The notes beneath the pieces are model-generated. The model worked only from the letters and a program-made list of their open reading frames with translations. It ran no database searches and was not told where the DNA came from. From the NCBI GenBank assembly GCA_020796225.1, contig CM036759.1, forward strand, positions 63,768,590-63,832,589: a DNA stretch of 64,000 nt, read 5' to 3'. The position numbers and the translations under genes were made by a program. Origin of the DNA: Arion vulgaris (lineage: Eukaryota; Mollusca; Gastropoda; Stylommatophora; Arionidae). Position 1 is the stretch's first letter, and every line of letters starts with the position of its first letter. Shown piece by piece: positions 21,701-30,800 of this stretch.

Positions 21701-22341
21701 TCAATCCCATATACTTGGTGGAAAGTGCCGAAGTAGAAGACAAGAAAAAGGATGTCCCTGTCAAGGGAGAGAGAAGATGACTGCTATTTGTCCCACAGCT
21801 GGGGATGGGTTGGTTGGCCAGAGCATTTATCACTTGCCGATGGGTTCTGCGCTGTCATCTTATGAGGCCCTATCCTGCTCCCCTCCCTTTGGTGTGGCAT
21901 TTCAGCTGTCTGGCTTGGTTAGACCTGCCAGAATATAGACTCCAGCCTACAACTGCTTTGTAGTTAGATACTTCACTGAAGGATAAGCACCAGATCTCCA
22001 AATGGTGCTGAACGATGTGACGTAAAATTACATTCTTGGCAAAGGCTGTTTGTATACCACAATAAGAATGATCAAAATGGTCAAAAAGAACGATCGCACA
22101 CGGGAGAGAGACTCCCACCGACATAGCCTGAAGGATCATAAAGACACACTAACCCTCCAATCATGATAAGGTAAGCTAACGTGGAGGAAATTTCCTATAA
22201 CATATTACATTTTCAACATTATTCACAAAGTCATGACGGCCTGTAAGCCTGATCCAAATGTTTTATTCTTTTTCAACAGCACGAGAAATGACCAGGGGCA
22301 AGTTTCTGAATATATTAGGAAAGCCAAAACCACCAAGATAA
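9702..22341 (+). CDS. LIN52: LIN52, small subunit of the MuvB/DREAM cell-cycle complex (six exons)
   Basis: Join 9702-9738, 12223-12288, 13850-13884, 17484-17550, 20809-20892, 22280-22341. This gives 351 nt and 116 residues, the length I know for human LIN52. All junctions are GT/AG and the phase is kept throughout. Seen: LLSFEKLDRSSPDLWPEK (residues 17-34), PRWLADLEKDDINLLQ (53-68), MEKVRGLQNLAYQLGLEE (79-96), then MTRGKFLNILGKPK. Known for the family: LIN52 bridges the MuvB core (LIN9, LIN37, LIN54, RBBP4) to p107/p130-type pocket proteins through an LxSxExL motif (here L17, S19, E21, L23). DYRK1A phosphorylation of a Ser-Pro (here S27-P28) promotes DREAM assembly and repression of cell-cycle genes in the nucleus. 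The residue set looks complete and functional. The start at 9702 has A at -3 and G at +4. The introns are crowded with repeats. It converges on the TPR gene downstream. Confidence 0.95.
9739..10850. other. LIN52 intron 1, AT-rich part
   Basis: Very AT-rich (long A/T runs at 9890-10030 and 10240-10380). A weak - strand LINE C-terminal trace is visible at 10140-10230 (compare 63790-63910). No genes seen. Confidence 0.5.
10855..11280. repeat. Palindrome-rich repeat split by a SINE
   Basis: Blocks at 10855-10960 and 11210-11280 are built from direct and inverted copies of TATACGGAGACGTCTGTGAA and GTTATTCACAG. They include a perfect 26-bp palindrome at 11242-11267 (half-site GTTATTCACAGTC). A SINE-C copy separates the blocks. 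Confidence 0.8.
10982..11180 (-). mobile_element. SINE-C copy (tRNA-derived)
   Basis: The reverse strand starts with a tRNA-like Pol III promoter: TTAACCAGCGCGTTGGATAA (A box) and GCGGTTCAATTCTGC (B box). The body GGTTTCCCAGATTTATGG matches the copy at 62062-62272. Confidence 0.85.
11800..12070 (+). mobile_element. LINE 3' fragment (RTE-like)
   Basis: Frameshifted translation shows RPGCSKETWRKTGMRIE and a following Trp/Gly/Lys pattern like the RTE C-terminal GRPRETWRRxxE block. Weak but consistent. Confidence 0.5.
12223..12288 (+). CDS. LIN52: LIN52 exon 2 (pocket-protein motif and phosphosite)
   Basis: 66 bp between a pyrimidine-rich CAG acceptor and a GTAAG donor. It encodes residues 13-34, including LLSFEKL (LxSxExL) and SSPDLWPEK. 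This is the most diagnostic exon of the gene. Confidence 0.95.
12395..12490 (-). mobile_element. SINE-E fragment
   Basis: Reverse strand AAGGAAAGCAAACCTTCATG with AGTCAGAAGTGCC, the same 3' block as at 24650-24765. Confidence 0.55.
12491..13140. other. LIN52 intron 2, no feature recognised
   Basis: Short spurious ORFs only. A triplicated AACTCTACTGAA-like motif occurs near 13015-13060. Confidence 0.45.
13145..13270 (-). mobile_element. LINE family C 3' fragment
   Basis: Reverse-strand block ending in the CATCACAGCATCAGGATAA / TTTCTAGAACAG type sequence shared with 26615-26740, 43520-43610 and 55820-55920. Confidence 0.6.
13680..13800 (+). mobile_element. SINE-E 3' fragment
   Basis: GATAAGGAAAGCAATCCTTC followed by AAAAATCAGACTACACC; same block as 24650-24765 (+) and the reverse of 3985-4100. 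Confidence 0.55.
13850..13884 (+). CDS. LIN52: LIN52 exon 3 (micro-exon)
   Basis: 35 bp, acceptor TTTTCATAG, donor GTAAGTTG. Encodes IPGVTEYEVGRS (residues 35-46), matching the Leu/Ile-Pro-Gly-Val segment after the WPE motif of LIN52. Both joins keep phase. Confidence 0.9.
14560..15100 (-). mobile_element. LINE fragment with RNase H end
   Basis: Minus-strand frame includes STPMAVKRGTRSAGHAEVRV and NERTDSLANNAPT, the eroded PGHxGVxxNExADxLA motif. The nucleotide block at 14590-14730 matches 62925-63030. Confidence 0.75.
15405..15690. repeat. 42-bp minisatellite
   Basis: Six to seven units of 42 bp (GGGGTCTCACTAGAGTCCCT, CAATGTTGTTCATTATGGT). Because 42 is divisible by 3, several frames stay open. 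Located in LIN52 intron 3. Confidence 0.95.
16033..16691. mobile_element. Foldback element with ~300-bp inverted arms and TTAA duplications
   Basis: 659 bp bounded by TTAA (16029-16032 and 16692-16695). Left end GGGGGGATTC, right end GAATCCCCC. The right arm (about 16400-16691), reversed, aligns along its length with 16033-16340: shared blocks CATTAATGTA, GGAAACAATA, AAAATGG, GTTTTCACTC and GCAATTGTAATATCTAAAA. No coding capacity. Best read as a long-TIR, piggyBac-type MITE by its TTAA target. Confidence 0.85.
16700..16875 (-). mobile_element. LINE C-terminal fragment (family D)
   Basis: Reverse-strand translation KWFGHLVRMNPTSSVARV with a KKKMDLQTS-like tail. Parallel + strand copies at 25340-25560 and 31365-31625. 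Confidence 0.7.
16940..17420 (+). mobile_element. LINE ORF2 C-terminal fragment
   Basis: Encodes TKVRLLRTCIFPVATYWCEL, then KIEAFETMCYRKVLRKSWTE, the post-RT domain of RTE-like LINEs (AFExxCYRRxLRISWTE). Downstream DIVPGVQGRG and QQDIKETLNMP follow after frameshifts. Ends just 5' of LIN52 exon 4. Related to 57180-57872. Confidence 0.85.
17484..17550 (+). CDS. LIN52: LIN52 exon 4
   Basis: 67 bp, acceptor TTTTCAACAG, donor G/GTTCAT (weaker than the others). Encodes VKTAGTPRWLADLEKDD and INLLQ (47-68), the LIN52 segment with the conserved Trp and acidic Asp-Asp-Ile. Confidence 0.92.
17560..17865 (-). mobile_element. LINE reverse transcriptase fragment
   Basis: Minus strand: WKLLNEFLFADDQAVITTTE and KELQQHINRF, the FADD catalytic box with its following helix. 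It ends against the rDNA fragment. Confidence 0.85.
17870..18373 (+). other. External transcribed spacer (rDNA) fragment
   Basis: About 500 bp of distinctly GC-rich sequence directly upstream of, and collinear with, the 5' end of 18S rRNA. It is therefore read as 5' ETS. The left boundary is set where the LINE fragment stops matching. Non-functional, an orphan in LIN52 intron 4. Confidence 0.7.
18374..18490 (+). rRNA. 18S rRNA 5' fragment (truncated, orphan)
   Basis: Begins TATCTGGTTGATCCTGCCAG and continues with the conserved TCATATGCTTGTCTCAAAG and ACGGTGAAACCGCGAATGG blocks to GTCGAGGTTC, where 18S homology stops abruptly. That is 117 bp of a gene of roughly 1.8 kb. One change from the usual TACCTGGTTG start. 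Cannot be functional. Confidence 0.96.
18494..19805 (+). mobile_element. Composite ~1.3-kb retroposon, copy 1
   Basis: Starts TCAAAAGGCTCATGAGG; aligns throughout with 60352-61750 (for example CCCTGGAAACAGA, GAGGTGCATCCAGTGAC, CATCCCCGGAA). Its last ~190 bp (from 19615, CTAGGGAAGTTCACCCTAGT) are SINE-A body and end in (AAG)n. GC-rich, no long ORF. Joined directly to the 18S fragment. Confidence 0.8.
20090..20352 (+). mobile_element. SINE-A copy, near full length
   Basis: Head TCGCCGAGTGGTTACCGG resembles tRNA-Leu/Ser 5' ends. The core CATGTCGTAAGAGGCGACTA is followed by a body and an (AAG)n tail. Almost identical to 31086-31346. The core looks like the conserved central domain of metazoan SINE superfamilies, but I cannot confirm which. 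Confidence 0.85.
20353..20800. other. LIN52 intron 4, distal part
   Basis: No exon or clear element. The palindromic block CATCACATGTTA-type repeats seen elsewhere are absent. Confidence 0.4.
20809..20892 (+). CDS. LIN52: LIN52 exon 5 (core helix)
   Basis: 84 bp, acceptor TTTGCTTTAG, donor GTAAGACA. Encodes residues 69-96 with MEKVRGLQNLAYQLGLEE, nearly identical to vertebrate LIN52 as I know it. Very strong family evidence. Confidence 0.96.
21020..21400 (-). mobile_element. LINE fragment, RNase H C-terminal region
   Basis: Same block as 30525-31085 and 40163-40500 (CAGACCCATAGGTGCTCAGT; CATGCCCAGGACA). In the 30.5-kb copy it encodes the region after an RNase H domain. Confidence 0.75.
21975..22130 (+). 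repeat. Interspersed repeat F / SINE-A 3' part
   Basis: GAAGGATAAGCACCAGATCT, then CACAATAAGAATGATCAAAA and GGTCAAAAAGAACGATCGCA. It links repeat F to the SINE-A tail. Confidence 0.6.
22280..22341 (+). CDS. LIN52: LIN52 exon 6 (stop codon)
   Basis: 62 coding bases after acceptor TTTTTCAACAG. Encodes AREMTRGKFLNILGKPKPPR and TAA at 22339-22341. MTRGKFLNIL is the conserved LIN52 C-terminus. Confidence 0.95.
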
Positions 22342-22429
22342 CATTGCCTGTAGAGATGTTTCTGTCTAACTGTGCCATTTGTAATGATGTAGTGTATATG
22401 AGAGGAAGTATGCAAGTTGTAAATTGTAA

Positions 22430-22435
22430 AATAAA
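22430..22435 (+). promoter_or_regulatory. LIN52: Candidate poly(A) signal of LIN52
   Basis: AATAAA 89 bp after the LIN52 stop codon, followed by T-rich sequence. It implies a very short 3' UTR. Inferred from position only. Confidence 0.5.
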
Positions 22436-22516
22436 AAAGTGGATTACTGTTCACATAATGAAATAATTTTGTTGTTAATTGAAAACAATTCATGATGATT
22501 TTTTTAAAGTGTAGTG

Positions 22517-22580
22517 TTTGGTCGAATGGATTATAGCGCATGGAGATCCTGGTTCAATTCCCAGTAAGGCCAGTGTGCTT
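22517..22580 (+). mobile_element. tRNA-like SINE head or tRNA pseudogene
   Basis: TGGTCGAATGGATTATAGCG fits a Pol III A box and GGTTCAATTCC is a perfect B box. The T-arm pairs poorly and I find no matching acceptor stem, so not a working tRNA. A T6 run follows. Confidence 0.45.
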
Positions 22581-22744
22581 TTTTCTGTCTGGGACATAAT
22601 GAAAACATTTGGACAATTTCGCGAGGACTGCACTAACCATGCAGCCATTAACTTCCTCAGACACATGTTGCCCCTGTCCTACACATCCCTAAAAAGCGGT
22701 ATTATAGGCAGTAACAACAGTTTTAATGATGGTTTTTGACTTCC

Positions 22745-23290
22745 GTATTAAGATTTTCTTGTGCTGTGTTTGTCTGTTAACTTCTTCTCATTGTGATGTA
22801 TGTCTTCAGTATTAAGATTTTCTTGTGCTGTTTTTGTCAACTTCTTCTCATTGTGTTGTGTGTCTTCTGTATTAAGATTTTCTTGTGCTGTGTTTGTCTG
22901 TTAACTTCTTCTTCTTCTCATTGTGTTGTATGTCTTTAGTATTAAGATTTTCTTGTGCTGTGTTTGTCTGTTAACTTCTTCTTCTTCTCATTGTGCTGTG
23001 TTTGTCTGTTAACTTCTTCTTCTTCTCATTGTGCTGTGTTTGTCTGTTAACTTCTTCTTCTTCTCATTGTGCTGTGTTTGTCTGTTAACTTCTTCTTCTT
23101 CTCATTGTGCTGTGTTTGTCTGTTAACTTCTTCTTCTTCTCATTGTGATGTATGTCTTCAGTATTAAGATTTTCTTGTGCTGTTTTTGTCAACTTCTTCT
23201 CATTGTGTTGTGTGTCTTCTGTATTAAGATTTTCTTGTGCTGTGTTTGTCTGTCATCTTCTTCTTCTCATTGTGTTGTGTGTCTTTAGCA
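22745..23290. repeat. Complex tandem repeat (41-66 bp units)
   Basis: Units built from TATTAAGATTTTCTTGTGCT, GTGTTTGTCTGTTAACTTC and (TTC)n TCATTGTG. An inner run of a shorter unit has five copies near 22990-23145. Confidence 0.95.
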
Positions 23291-23614
23291 TGTTATTGTT
23301 TCAAACAAGAAAGTAAGAGTTGTCACTCTTTTCTCCTGTTTCATTTTTGGGTTGAGTGTTCTCCAGAGTTCTCTTTCATACATAGAAGACACTAACTTTT
23401 GGTGAGTCTGCAATGCCAGTAGGTGGAGCTTTGTACCCATAGGAAGTCTCTTGCAACTAATACTAGCTGTCATTTTCTAAAGCTGCATCAGCACATTTAG
23501 AAGTCTATTCTAGAAATTGTTTCTTATCATGAAGCTGTGATGCAACTCAGGAGAAGGGGAAAAGGAAAGAAAGCAGCAGCACAGTGAGCAAACGCTGGAT
23601 CATTATTCCTGGTT

Positions 23615-23850
23615 GAGCAGGGGGTCTAAGTGGTTATGCCTTTGCCTTACGTTACGAAGGTAGTGTGTTTAAATCCGGATCGCACCGTTCTGTTCACGGG
23701 TGCATTCTTTTCAGAGACCCTAGGATTGTTGCAGGAGCTATGAAATTGGTGCATTGTGCAATACTCTTAGCAGGTGGCCTGTCATTTCTGCGGAGAGGGG
23801 CCAAGCCATATGGGGTAAAACCCCTTAGATCCTGGTTAAGTTCTCCAGGC
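23615..23850 (+). mobile_element. SINE-B copy (tRNA-derived)
   Basis: Head GGGGGTCTAAGTGGTTATGC (A box) and GTGTTTAAATCCGGATC (B box), body TTGTTGCAGGAGCTATG and GTGCAATACTC. Best-preserved copy in the window. Confidence 0.8.
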
Positions 23851-24640
23851 AAGGAATAGAAGCCAGTTATTTGAAATATGGACTGCTGGCGCCTTGTTTG
23901 CTCTAGTCTAGTCCCCAAAATAAACCTCTAGACATAAAGCACCTAAGTGCTAAGCTGATTTCTTTAGGAGAGTACTCTGAGAAGGGAATCACCAACAGTA
24001 ATTTGGGACATGAACTGCTCACGCAAGGTTAGATAGTTCTGGTATAATCATGTAGATTTCTTATTGTGATGTGTGCCCCCAAGTACTAAGCCATTTCTTT
24101 GAGAGAGTGCTCCATGGTAAGGATCAACACCATTCATTTAGGACATGAACACATCTGTGTAGTATCTGACGTCATTCTGGCTGTGAAGTGCTGTTGTTTA
24201 ACTACGAAGGATCCCTACATGTATGATCTCCATTGTGAGGCAGAGAGCCCATTTCCACGTTAGAGACTGGCTATACCACAGTCATACAGCATATTGGCAC
24301 ATGGAAAAACCTTAAGCTTAGTTGAATTCGCTAGAACGTCACTCAAAGACCACCCACAATATTAAAAATAAATTAACTTTTAGCCATAACGGCAAAAGGC
24401 AAGCTGCCATTTTGTTGACACCAAAGCCATTTTTTTCCACACATGATCATTCTCTTCACTTAACATTTTAAAAATTCAACAAAAAATCAAATTTCATTGT
24501 TAATAAATTTATTAAAAATAAGTCACTTCAAACAATTTACTGAAACAAAAAATAAGCTAAATAACATCAGTGAATACAATATATTAAACACTCCAATCAA
24601 ATTAATGAAACAAAGAAATACTGTCCTATTTGGCAATATT
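23851..24640. other. Intergenic, no gene recognised
   Basis: About 800 bp between LIN52 and the TPR gene with no credible ORF and no identified repeat. Confidence 0.45.
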
Positions 24641-24649
24641 AATACACCC

Positions 24650-24780
24650 ACACCTCTGAAGTTGGAGAAGGCATAACTGTATGGCGGGGAAAACTGATAA
24701 TAAGGAAAGCAAGCCTTTACGCAAAAATCAGTCAGAAGTGCCATACCAGGTGCCAAAGGCTGACGGAGAGCGAACCCAGT
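24650..24780 (+). mobile_element. SINE-E 3' fragment
   Basis: CTGATAATAAGGAAAGCAAG, then AAAAATCAGTCAGAAGTGCC; reverse equivalent of 12395-12490. Confidence 0.55.
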
Positions 24781-24789
24781 AACCTTTGG

Positions 24790-24960
24790 CTAAAACCGGA
24801 CACATCGCAGAAGGATAAGCATCAGAGCTCCAAATAGGGCTGAAGATGTGACGAAACACACCCAGGCTAAGGCTGTATAAATCAAATTTCCACATGAATA
24901 TGAGATTTATGGGGAAATCTGGTACATCAGTCTAAGCGGTGATCGCGTGAGAGAGAACCA
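24790..24960 (+). repeat. Interspersed repeat F, copy 3
   Basis: GAAGGATAAGCATCAGAGCT through TTTATGGGGAAATCTGGTAC; aligns with 811-960. Confidence 0.65.
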
Positions 24961-25339
24961 TCATGTGCAGATTTGTTATGACCGATACCCAGTGACAGAC
25001 TTGATCTCCATGGAGGGGGTGGGGGCACCCTTAACTAAAAAGTTAATTGCATATCCTTTACAGGACTTTGCGAATCAACCCCAGCTTTTAAACGCTGTTT
25101 GTGATTTTCTAGGTATTATTACGTTCAGTAGTTTGCCATTACTTTCTGAACGGGTGGTGCGATCGTCCTTTTGTAAAAATCCACGCGAAACAATTTGCAA
25201 CCAAACTGTCCGCAGCGTGATTCGAACTTAGAACGTTGGGGTTAATAGACCGAGTCACTATCCCCTAAGCCACAGACGCCACCGCCCTTAACTATACAAC
25301 TATAATTTTAAAGAGTATAAACCCATCTGTCCGACTACA

Positions 25340-25560
25340 CCAGTTGCAAAAGCATACAACCTAACAATTGAATAATCAAGAGGAAGGGAATCAAGAAAAA
25401 GATGGATTGATGGAGTTACAGACATCTTAAAACTCCACACTACCACAACATATCAAGCGACCGAGCGGACACGATCTTGGAAACCCATCACCAGTTCAAC
25501 CTGCGATGCTTAATGGTAAAAAACAGAGCAGGACAAAAGAAAAGAGATAAATCTATCTAA
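25340..25560 (+). mobile_element. LINE C-terminal fragment (family D)
   Basis: AAGAAAAAGATGGATTGATGG and the following 150 bp match 31440-31620. Broken reading frame. Confidence 0.65.
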
Positions 25561-25904
25561 ATTTAAGATTTTCCCCTTGATTTATTAGTATCCTTGACAA
25601 ATGACTTATTACATTTTTACTAAAATAGTAGCACCACATAGGTTTTAGTTGCATACAATAATAATAATCGTGCAACTTCTATTATATTTTCATTTTTAAC
25701 ATACTGTCTAAGGCCAAGGGAGTCCAATTGCCATTGGACAACATGGCCAGTCTGTGACTGATGATACCCATGGTAAGGGCACAGTAATTCAGAACATGAT
25801 AATCCTCTTGACTTGAACATTTGTGGCAGGGAATGTACACAGTGATCCCTACTTTGTCTGACATATCATTGAGCAGCACAGTCTGCTAGAGGCGTCATTG
25901 TTGC

Positions 25905-26160
25905 CAGGGCCCACAAGGGTAGCAAGAATAGTTCCACTGTGACCTACAACGCATGTTATAAGAGGCGACTGAGGCAGGAGCCTAGGGAGGCTACCCTAGT
26001 AAGTAAAAAGCATCACAGAAATTGGATGTGCTGGCCAGATTGTAGGTGCATAACTGGCACAATGTACAATCGCTCTTGGGCTCAGATCACATACAAATCA
26101 CAAAGAGTGGTTTAACAAGTGGTCAATATGGAGCATTCAAAGAAGAAGAAGAAGTGCTGG
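25905..26160 (+). mobile_element. SINE-A copy
   Basis: Core ATAAGAGGCGACTGAGGCAG, CTACCCTAGTAAGTAAAAAG, tail CACAAAGAGTGGTTTAAC and (AAG)n. In the intergenic region. Confidence 0.85.
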
Positions 26161-26614
26161 AGCAGTTCAATTCTCATCAAGGATGGGTAGAAAGTTCACA
26201 GACACCTATGCTCCTGCTTAACGTTATGTGCAACATAAATACTACTTTGTATTCAGCCATAGGGAAAAATAAGAACAATTCTCAATCATTGAAGATGAAG
26301 AATAATATAAATGTTTTGTTTTCATCATGTTTTGTTAATTTCCTGCTGTCTTCCTTTTGGGGGACACACACAAGTTGCATGAGTTTGTAGCAGTCAGCGA
26401 CTCATAGCTGACTACTAGTATCAGCGTAAGAGCAAAGCTGACCAAGAATCTACTCCGCCTGCCTGTGGCAGTTCTGGAAACAGACGACTATCATAAGATA
26501 TAGCTGCTTGTGGAGATCCAAGATGGAGAAGCTAACTCACTACCCAAAAAAATGCTATGCTGAAGTCAGATGTGTCAGACCGAAAAGTGCAGATACCACA
26601 GTCATCTTTTTTTT

Positions 26615-26740
26615 CTAATCCTGTTTTGTCTCACAGCGTCAGGATAAGAACAGATTTATAAAACAGGTTTTTGTACGCGATTCATAAATGGTGTTTTTCA
26701 CCGTCTCCGTTGTTTCTAAAGTCCCCTCAGATACCACAGC
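26615..26740 (-). mobile_element. LINE family C 3' fragment
   Basis: Reverse-strand copy of the block at 55820-55920 (CTCACAGCGTCAGGATAAGA). Confidence 0.6.
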
Positions 26741-27242
26741 TCACGATGAAAACCGAGACTACACATTCTGTTCTCCGGACTGCATCCTGCTATAACCAGC
26801 AGAAGAATGAGATCGAAGAAGAGGAAAAATGTCCTTACTTCTCAGAAACATGGACAATAAATATGCATTTATTGGAAGATATACTTAATGAAGGACTTTG
26901 GGCGTTCATATACAAAATACAATACATTATAAATGTATAATGAAATACCGAAAAGAAAAAAATGCTACTATGATATATAGAGAGACATCACAGTGTTAAC
27001 CGATTAGCAACAGTGCATTTTTGGTCTCTGGACGGAATTATTTTTGAAGTTTTAAGAAAAACTAAGCTATTGTTTCTAAATATATTTACAATATGACATA
27101 TCAAATTGAAGACAAATGGATGTAGTTTCACAAAATATTTACGGTATTAGCAAATACGATAATGCAATGTTAACTATGCAGGAAGCATATCAGCATTCAT
27201 TAAAAATTGTAATTGAAAGAACAAAAATCCAACTTACAAAGG

Positions 27243-27650
27243 GTCTTGATAAACAATAGGTTGAATAAACAAGTCTGACTGCTCTAATTATATTGGTAAT
27301 CTATTTATGAATACATCAACATTAAAATAATTGGGAATGGGTGCATTGTTTATTAACTGTTCACAAACTATCATCATGACTGTTCATGCAAAATCTCTAG
27401 TTTTTTTAGTCACCGGTATCCTAGAATGAATGGTAAACTACGTTTCACTTCTATTTCTAGCATACGCCACGATGATATGTATTCATTATCGTTTACGCTT
27501 CACTTTAAAGTAGTTTTGAGTTAATATAAAAGTAGAATAGGAACATAAAGTAATGGAAAAAACTGAAATATACCTTGAAAATGATGATTCGTGCTCGGTA
27601 AGCCTTGTGAATCGTTACAGCGACGGCTCGTACATAATCAGTTAATACTG
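27243..27650. repeat. Dispersed repeat, copy 1, in the TPR gene 3' region
   Basis: About 400 bp aligning in the same orientation with 51511-51918. Shared runs include GCATTGTTTATTAACTGTTC and CCACGATGATATGT. No tRNA head, coding sequence or clear terminal repeats seen. Class unknown. Confidence 0.7.
27349..27354 (-). promoter_or_regulatory. Candidate poly(A) signal of the TPR gene
   Basis: AATAAA on the - strand, about 380 bp past the stop codon. It lies inside a repeat also present at 51511-51918, so the gene's 3' end may be repeat-supplied. Inference from position. Confidence 0.4.
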
Positions 27651-27732
27651 TATTTGTATGTTGATTTTCAACAATCCATATTATATTCTAGATTATAACA
27701 CAATCGAGATTGAAGATTGCTTAAAGATGTAC

Positions 27733-27872
27733 TTATAACCAGAACTTGAACTTAAAGAATGCCTGCATATCAGGGTCATCCACAGACTTCTTGTTGACGC
27801 CAGCATAAACTTTTCTGAGCAATTCATTCTTGTGTTTTTCTTCAAGGATCTTGGTGTAGCTATCAAGGACAA
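27733..27872 (-). CDS. TPR gene terminal exon (stop codon)
   Basis: 140 coding bases, acceptor TTTTCTATAG. Encodes VLDSYTKILEEKHKNELLRK, VYAGVNKKSVDDPDMQAFF and FKFWL, with TAA at 27733-27735. Confidence 0.87.
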
Positions 27873-30800
27873 CTATAGAAAAAAGAAAATTAAGGAAAGA
27901 ATTACAAACTGTGGGTGTATTTATTTTTGTTTATAACTGCTTTTACCTCAGTTTCTCTTGAACGCTGGTGTAAGTAGGCCACTACTTTTTTCTGAGGTCT
28001 ATGCACTAGGGACAGTCCTGGTCAGCCGGTCTTAGTTTCGTTGGACGCTGGTGTAAGTGGGCCACTTCTTTCTTCTAAGGCCTATGCACTAGGGACAGCC
28101 CTGGTCAACCGGTCTTAGTTTCTGTTGGACAATGGTGTAAGTGGGCCAATTTTTTCTACTGAGACATACACATTTGGGGCAGTCCTTTAGGACATGCTAT
28201 TTTGTTATAATCGGCAGACCATAGTAGCACAGGCTGCAGGTACCTATCTTGAATTTGTTGTCCATGTTGTGTCTCATTTTGCTGTGGTCAGTCCTGAGGT
28301 GAAGTATGATGGTCTGGTTCTTTTCTGGACAGTTTGTAATATCCATGTTGTGTCTCATTTTGCTGTGGTCAGTCCTGAGGTGAAGTATGATGGTCTGGTT
28401 CTTTTCTGGACAGTTTGTAATATCCATGTTGTGTTTTGAGTGTTCATTCTCCCACTTTGCTTTATAATGCATTCTTGTCAAGGTTTTTGTTTCATTTCAT
28501 GTCTTTCACCTGTTCTTAGTAAATCTTTCACCTGTTCTAAGAATATCTCTCTCACCTGTTCTAAGAATATCTCTCTCACCTGTTCTAAGAATGTCTCTCA
28601 CCTGTTCTAAGAATGTCTCACCTGTTCTAAGAATATCTCTCTCACCTGTTCTAAGAATGTCTCTCACCTGTTCTAAGAATGTCTCTCACCTGTTCTAAGA
28701 ATGTCTCTCACCTGTTCTAAGAATGTCTCTCTCACCTGTTCTAAGAATGTCTCTATCACCAGTTCTAAGAATGTCTCTATCACCTGTTCTAAGAATGTCT
28801 CTCTCACCTGTTCTAAGAATGTCTCTCTCACCTGTTCTAAGAATGTCTCTCACACCTGTTCTAAGAATGTCTCTCACACCTGTTCTAAGAATGTCTCTCA
28901 CATGTTCTAAGAATGTCTCTCACACCTGTTCTAAGGATATCTCTCTCACCTGTTCTAAGGATATCTCTCTCACCTGTTCTAAGGATATCTCTCACCTGTT
29001 CTAAGAATGTCTCACCTGTTCTAAGAATATCTCTCTCACCTGTTCTAAGAATGTCTCTCACCTGTTCTAAGAATGTCTCTCACCTGTTCTAAGAATGTCT
29101 CTCACCTGTTCTAAGAATGTCTCTCTCACCTGTTCTAAGAATGTCTCTATCACCAGTTCTAAGAATGTCTCTATCACCTGTTCTAAGAATGTCTCTCTCA
29201 CCTGTTCTAAGAATGTCTCTCTCACCTGTTCTAAGAATGTCTCTCACACCTGTTCTAAGAATGTCTCTCACCTGTTCTAAGAATGTCTCTCACACCTGTT
29301 CTAAGGATATCTCTCTCACCTGTTCTAAGGATATCTCTCTCACCTGTTCTAAGGATATCTCTCACCTGTTCTAAGAATCTCTCACCTGTTCTAAGAATAT
29401 CTCTCTCACATGTTCTAAGAATGTCTCTCACCTGTTCTAAGAATGTCTCTCTCACCTGTTCTAAGAATGTCTCTCTCACCTGTTCTAAGAATCTCTCTCA
29501 CCTGTTCTAAGAATCTCTCTCACCTGTTCTAAGAATGCCTATCACCTGTTCTAAGAATGTCTCTCACCTGTTCTAAGAATCTCTCTCACCTGTTCTAAGA
29601 ATCTCTCTCACCTGTTCTAAGAATGCCTATCACCTGTTCTAAGAATGTCTCTCACCTGTTCTAAGAATGTCTTTCTCACCTGTTCTAAGAATCCCTCTCA
29701 CCTGTTCTAAGAATCTCTCTCACCTGTTCTAAGAATGCCTATCACCTGTTCTAAGAATGTCTCTCACCTGTTCTAATAATGTCTATCCCCTGTTCTAAGA
29801 ATGTCTATCACCTGTTCTAAGAATGTCTATCACCTGTTCTAAGAATGTCTCTCACCTGTTCTAAGAATGCCTATCACCTGTTCTAAGAATGTCTCTCACC
29901 TGTTCTAATAATGTCTATCCCCTGTTCTAAGAATGTCTATCACCTGTTCTAAGAATGTCTATCACCTGTTCTAAGAATGTCTCTCCCCTGTTCTAAGAAT
30001 GTCTCTCACCTGTTCTAAGAATGTCTCTCACCTGTTCTAAGAATGGCTCTCCCCTGTTCTAAGAATGTCTCTCCCCTGTTCTAAGAATGTCTCTCACCTG
30101 TTCTAAGAATGTCTCTCACCTGTTCTAAGAATGTCTCTCCCCTGTTCTAAGAATGTCTCTCTCACCTGTTCTAAGAATGTCTCTCTCACCTGTTCTAAGA
30201 ATCTCTCTCACCTGTTCTAAGAATCTCACCTGTTCTAAGAATGTCTCTCACCTGTTCTAAGAATGCCTCTCACCTGTTCCAAGCACCCTTCCATAAGCAA
30301 TCATGTTCTTAGCAAGTCTCTCATCATCATATTTCTCAGCTTTCATCAGAATACGAATAATTTCCCCAAAAATATATGCATCATTATAGCTGGGGTTATC
30401 AGAGACAGGAAACCTGGAATAGACATTGACAGCTTCCAGAGGATCTGTTTTAGTTAACATTTCTGCACTCTCAATGTACGCATCATGTACCTGCAAGAAA
30501 ATAATAAAAGTTCAACTGAAGGTAGATTGGTTATTAGTTACTAAACTGACATTATTGCACTTCGGGCAGACCCATAGGTGCTCAGTCTCACCCAACAGAT
30601 ATTGAAGAGTATGCATACTGATGCTTCCTGTGGCTTGCTCATTAAACACACTCCTAACTCTGCCCCTCAGGCATCCAGTTCTACTTGTACATCGGGTAAC
30701 TCCAAACCACTTAAATCGCTTGATCGATTCAACATCTATTTTAGTGTCCTCATCCAACAGGCAGTCGCGAATAGAACGAAGAACATCACCCGTATCCATC

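Noticed and set aside
22517..22580. Functional tRNA gene
   Set aside because: Good A and B boxes but no matching acceptor stem and a poor T-arm; more like a SINE head.
28500..30280. CRISPR-like regular repeat array
   Set aside because: No unique spacers: the units are contiguous 22-26-bp copies, and the setting is a eukaryotic intron.
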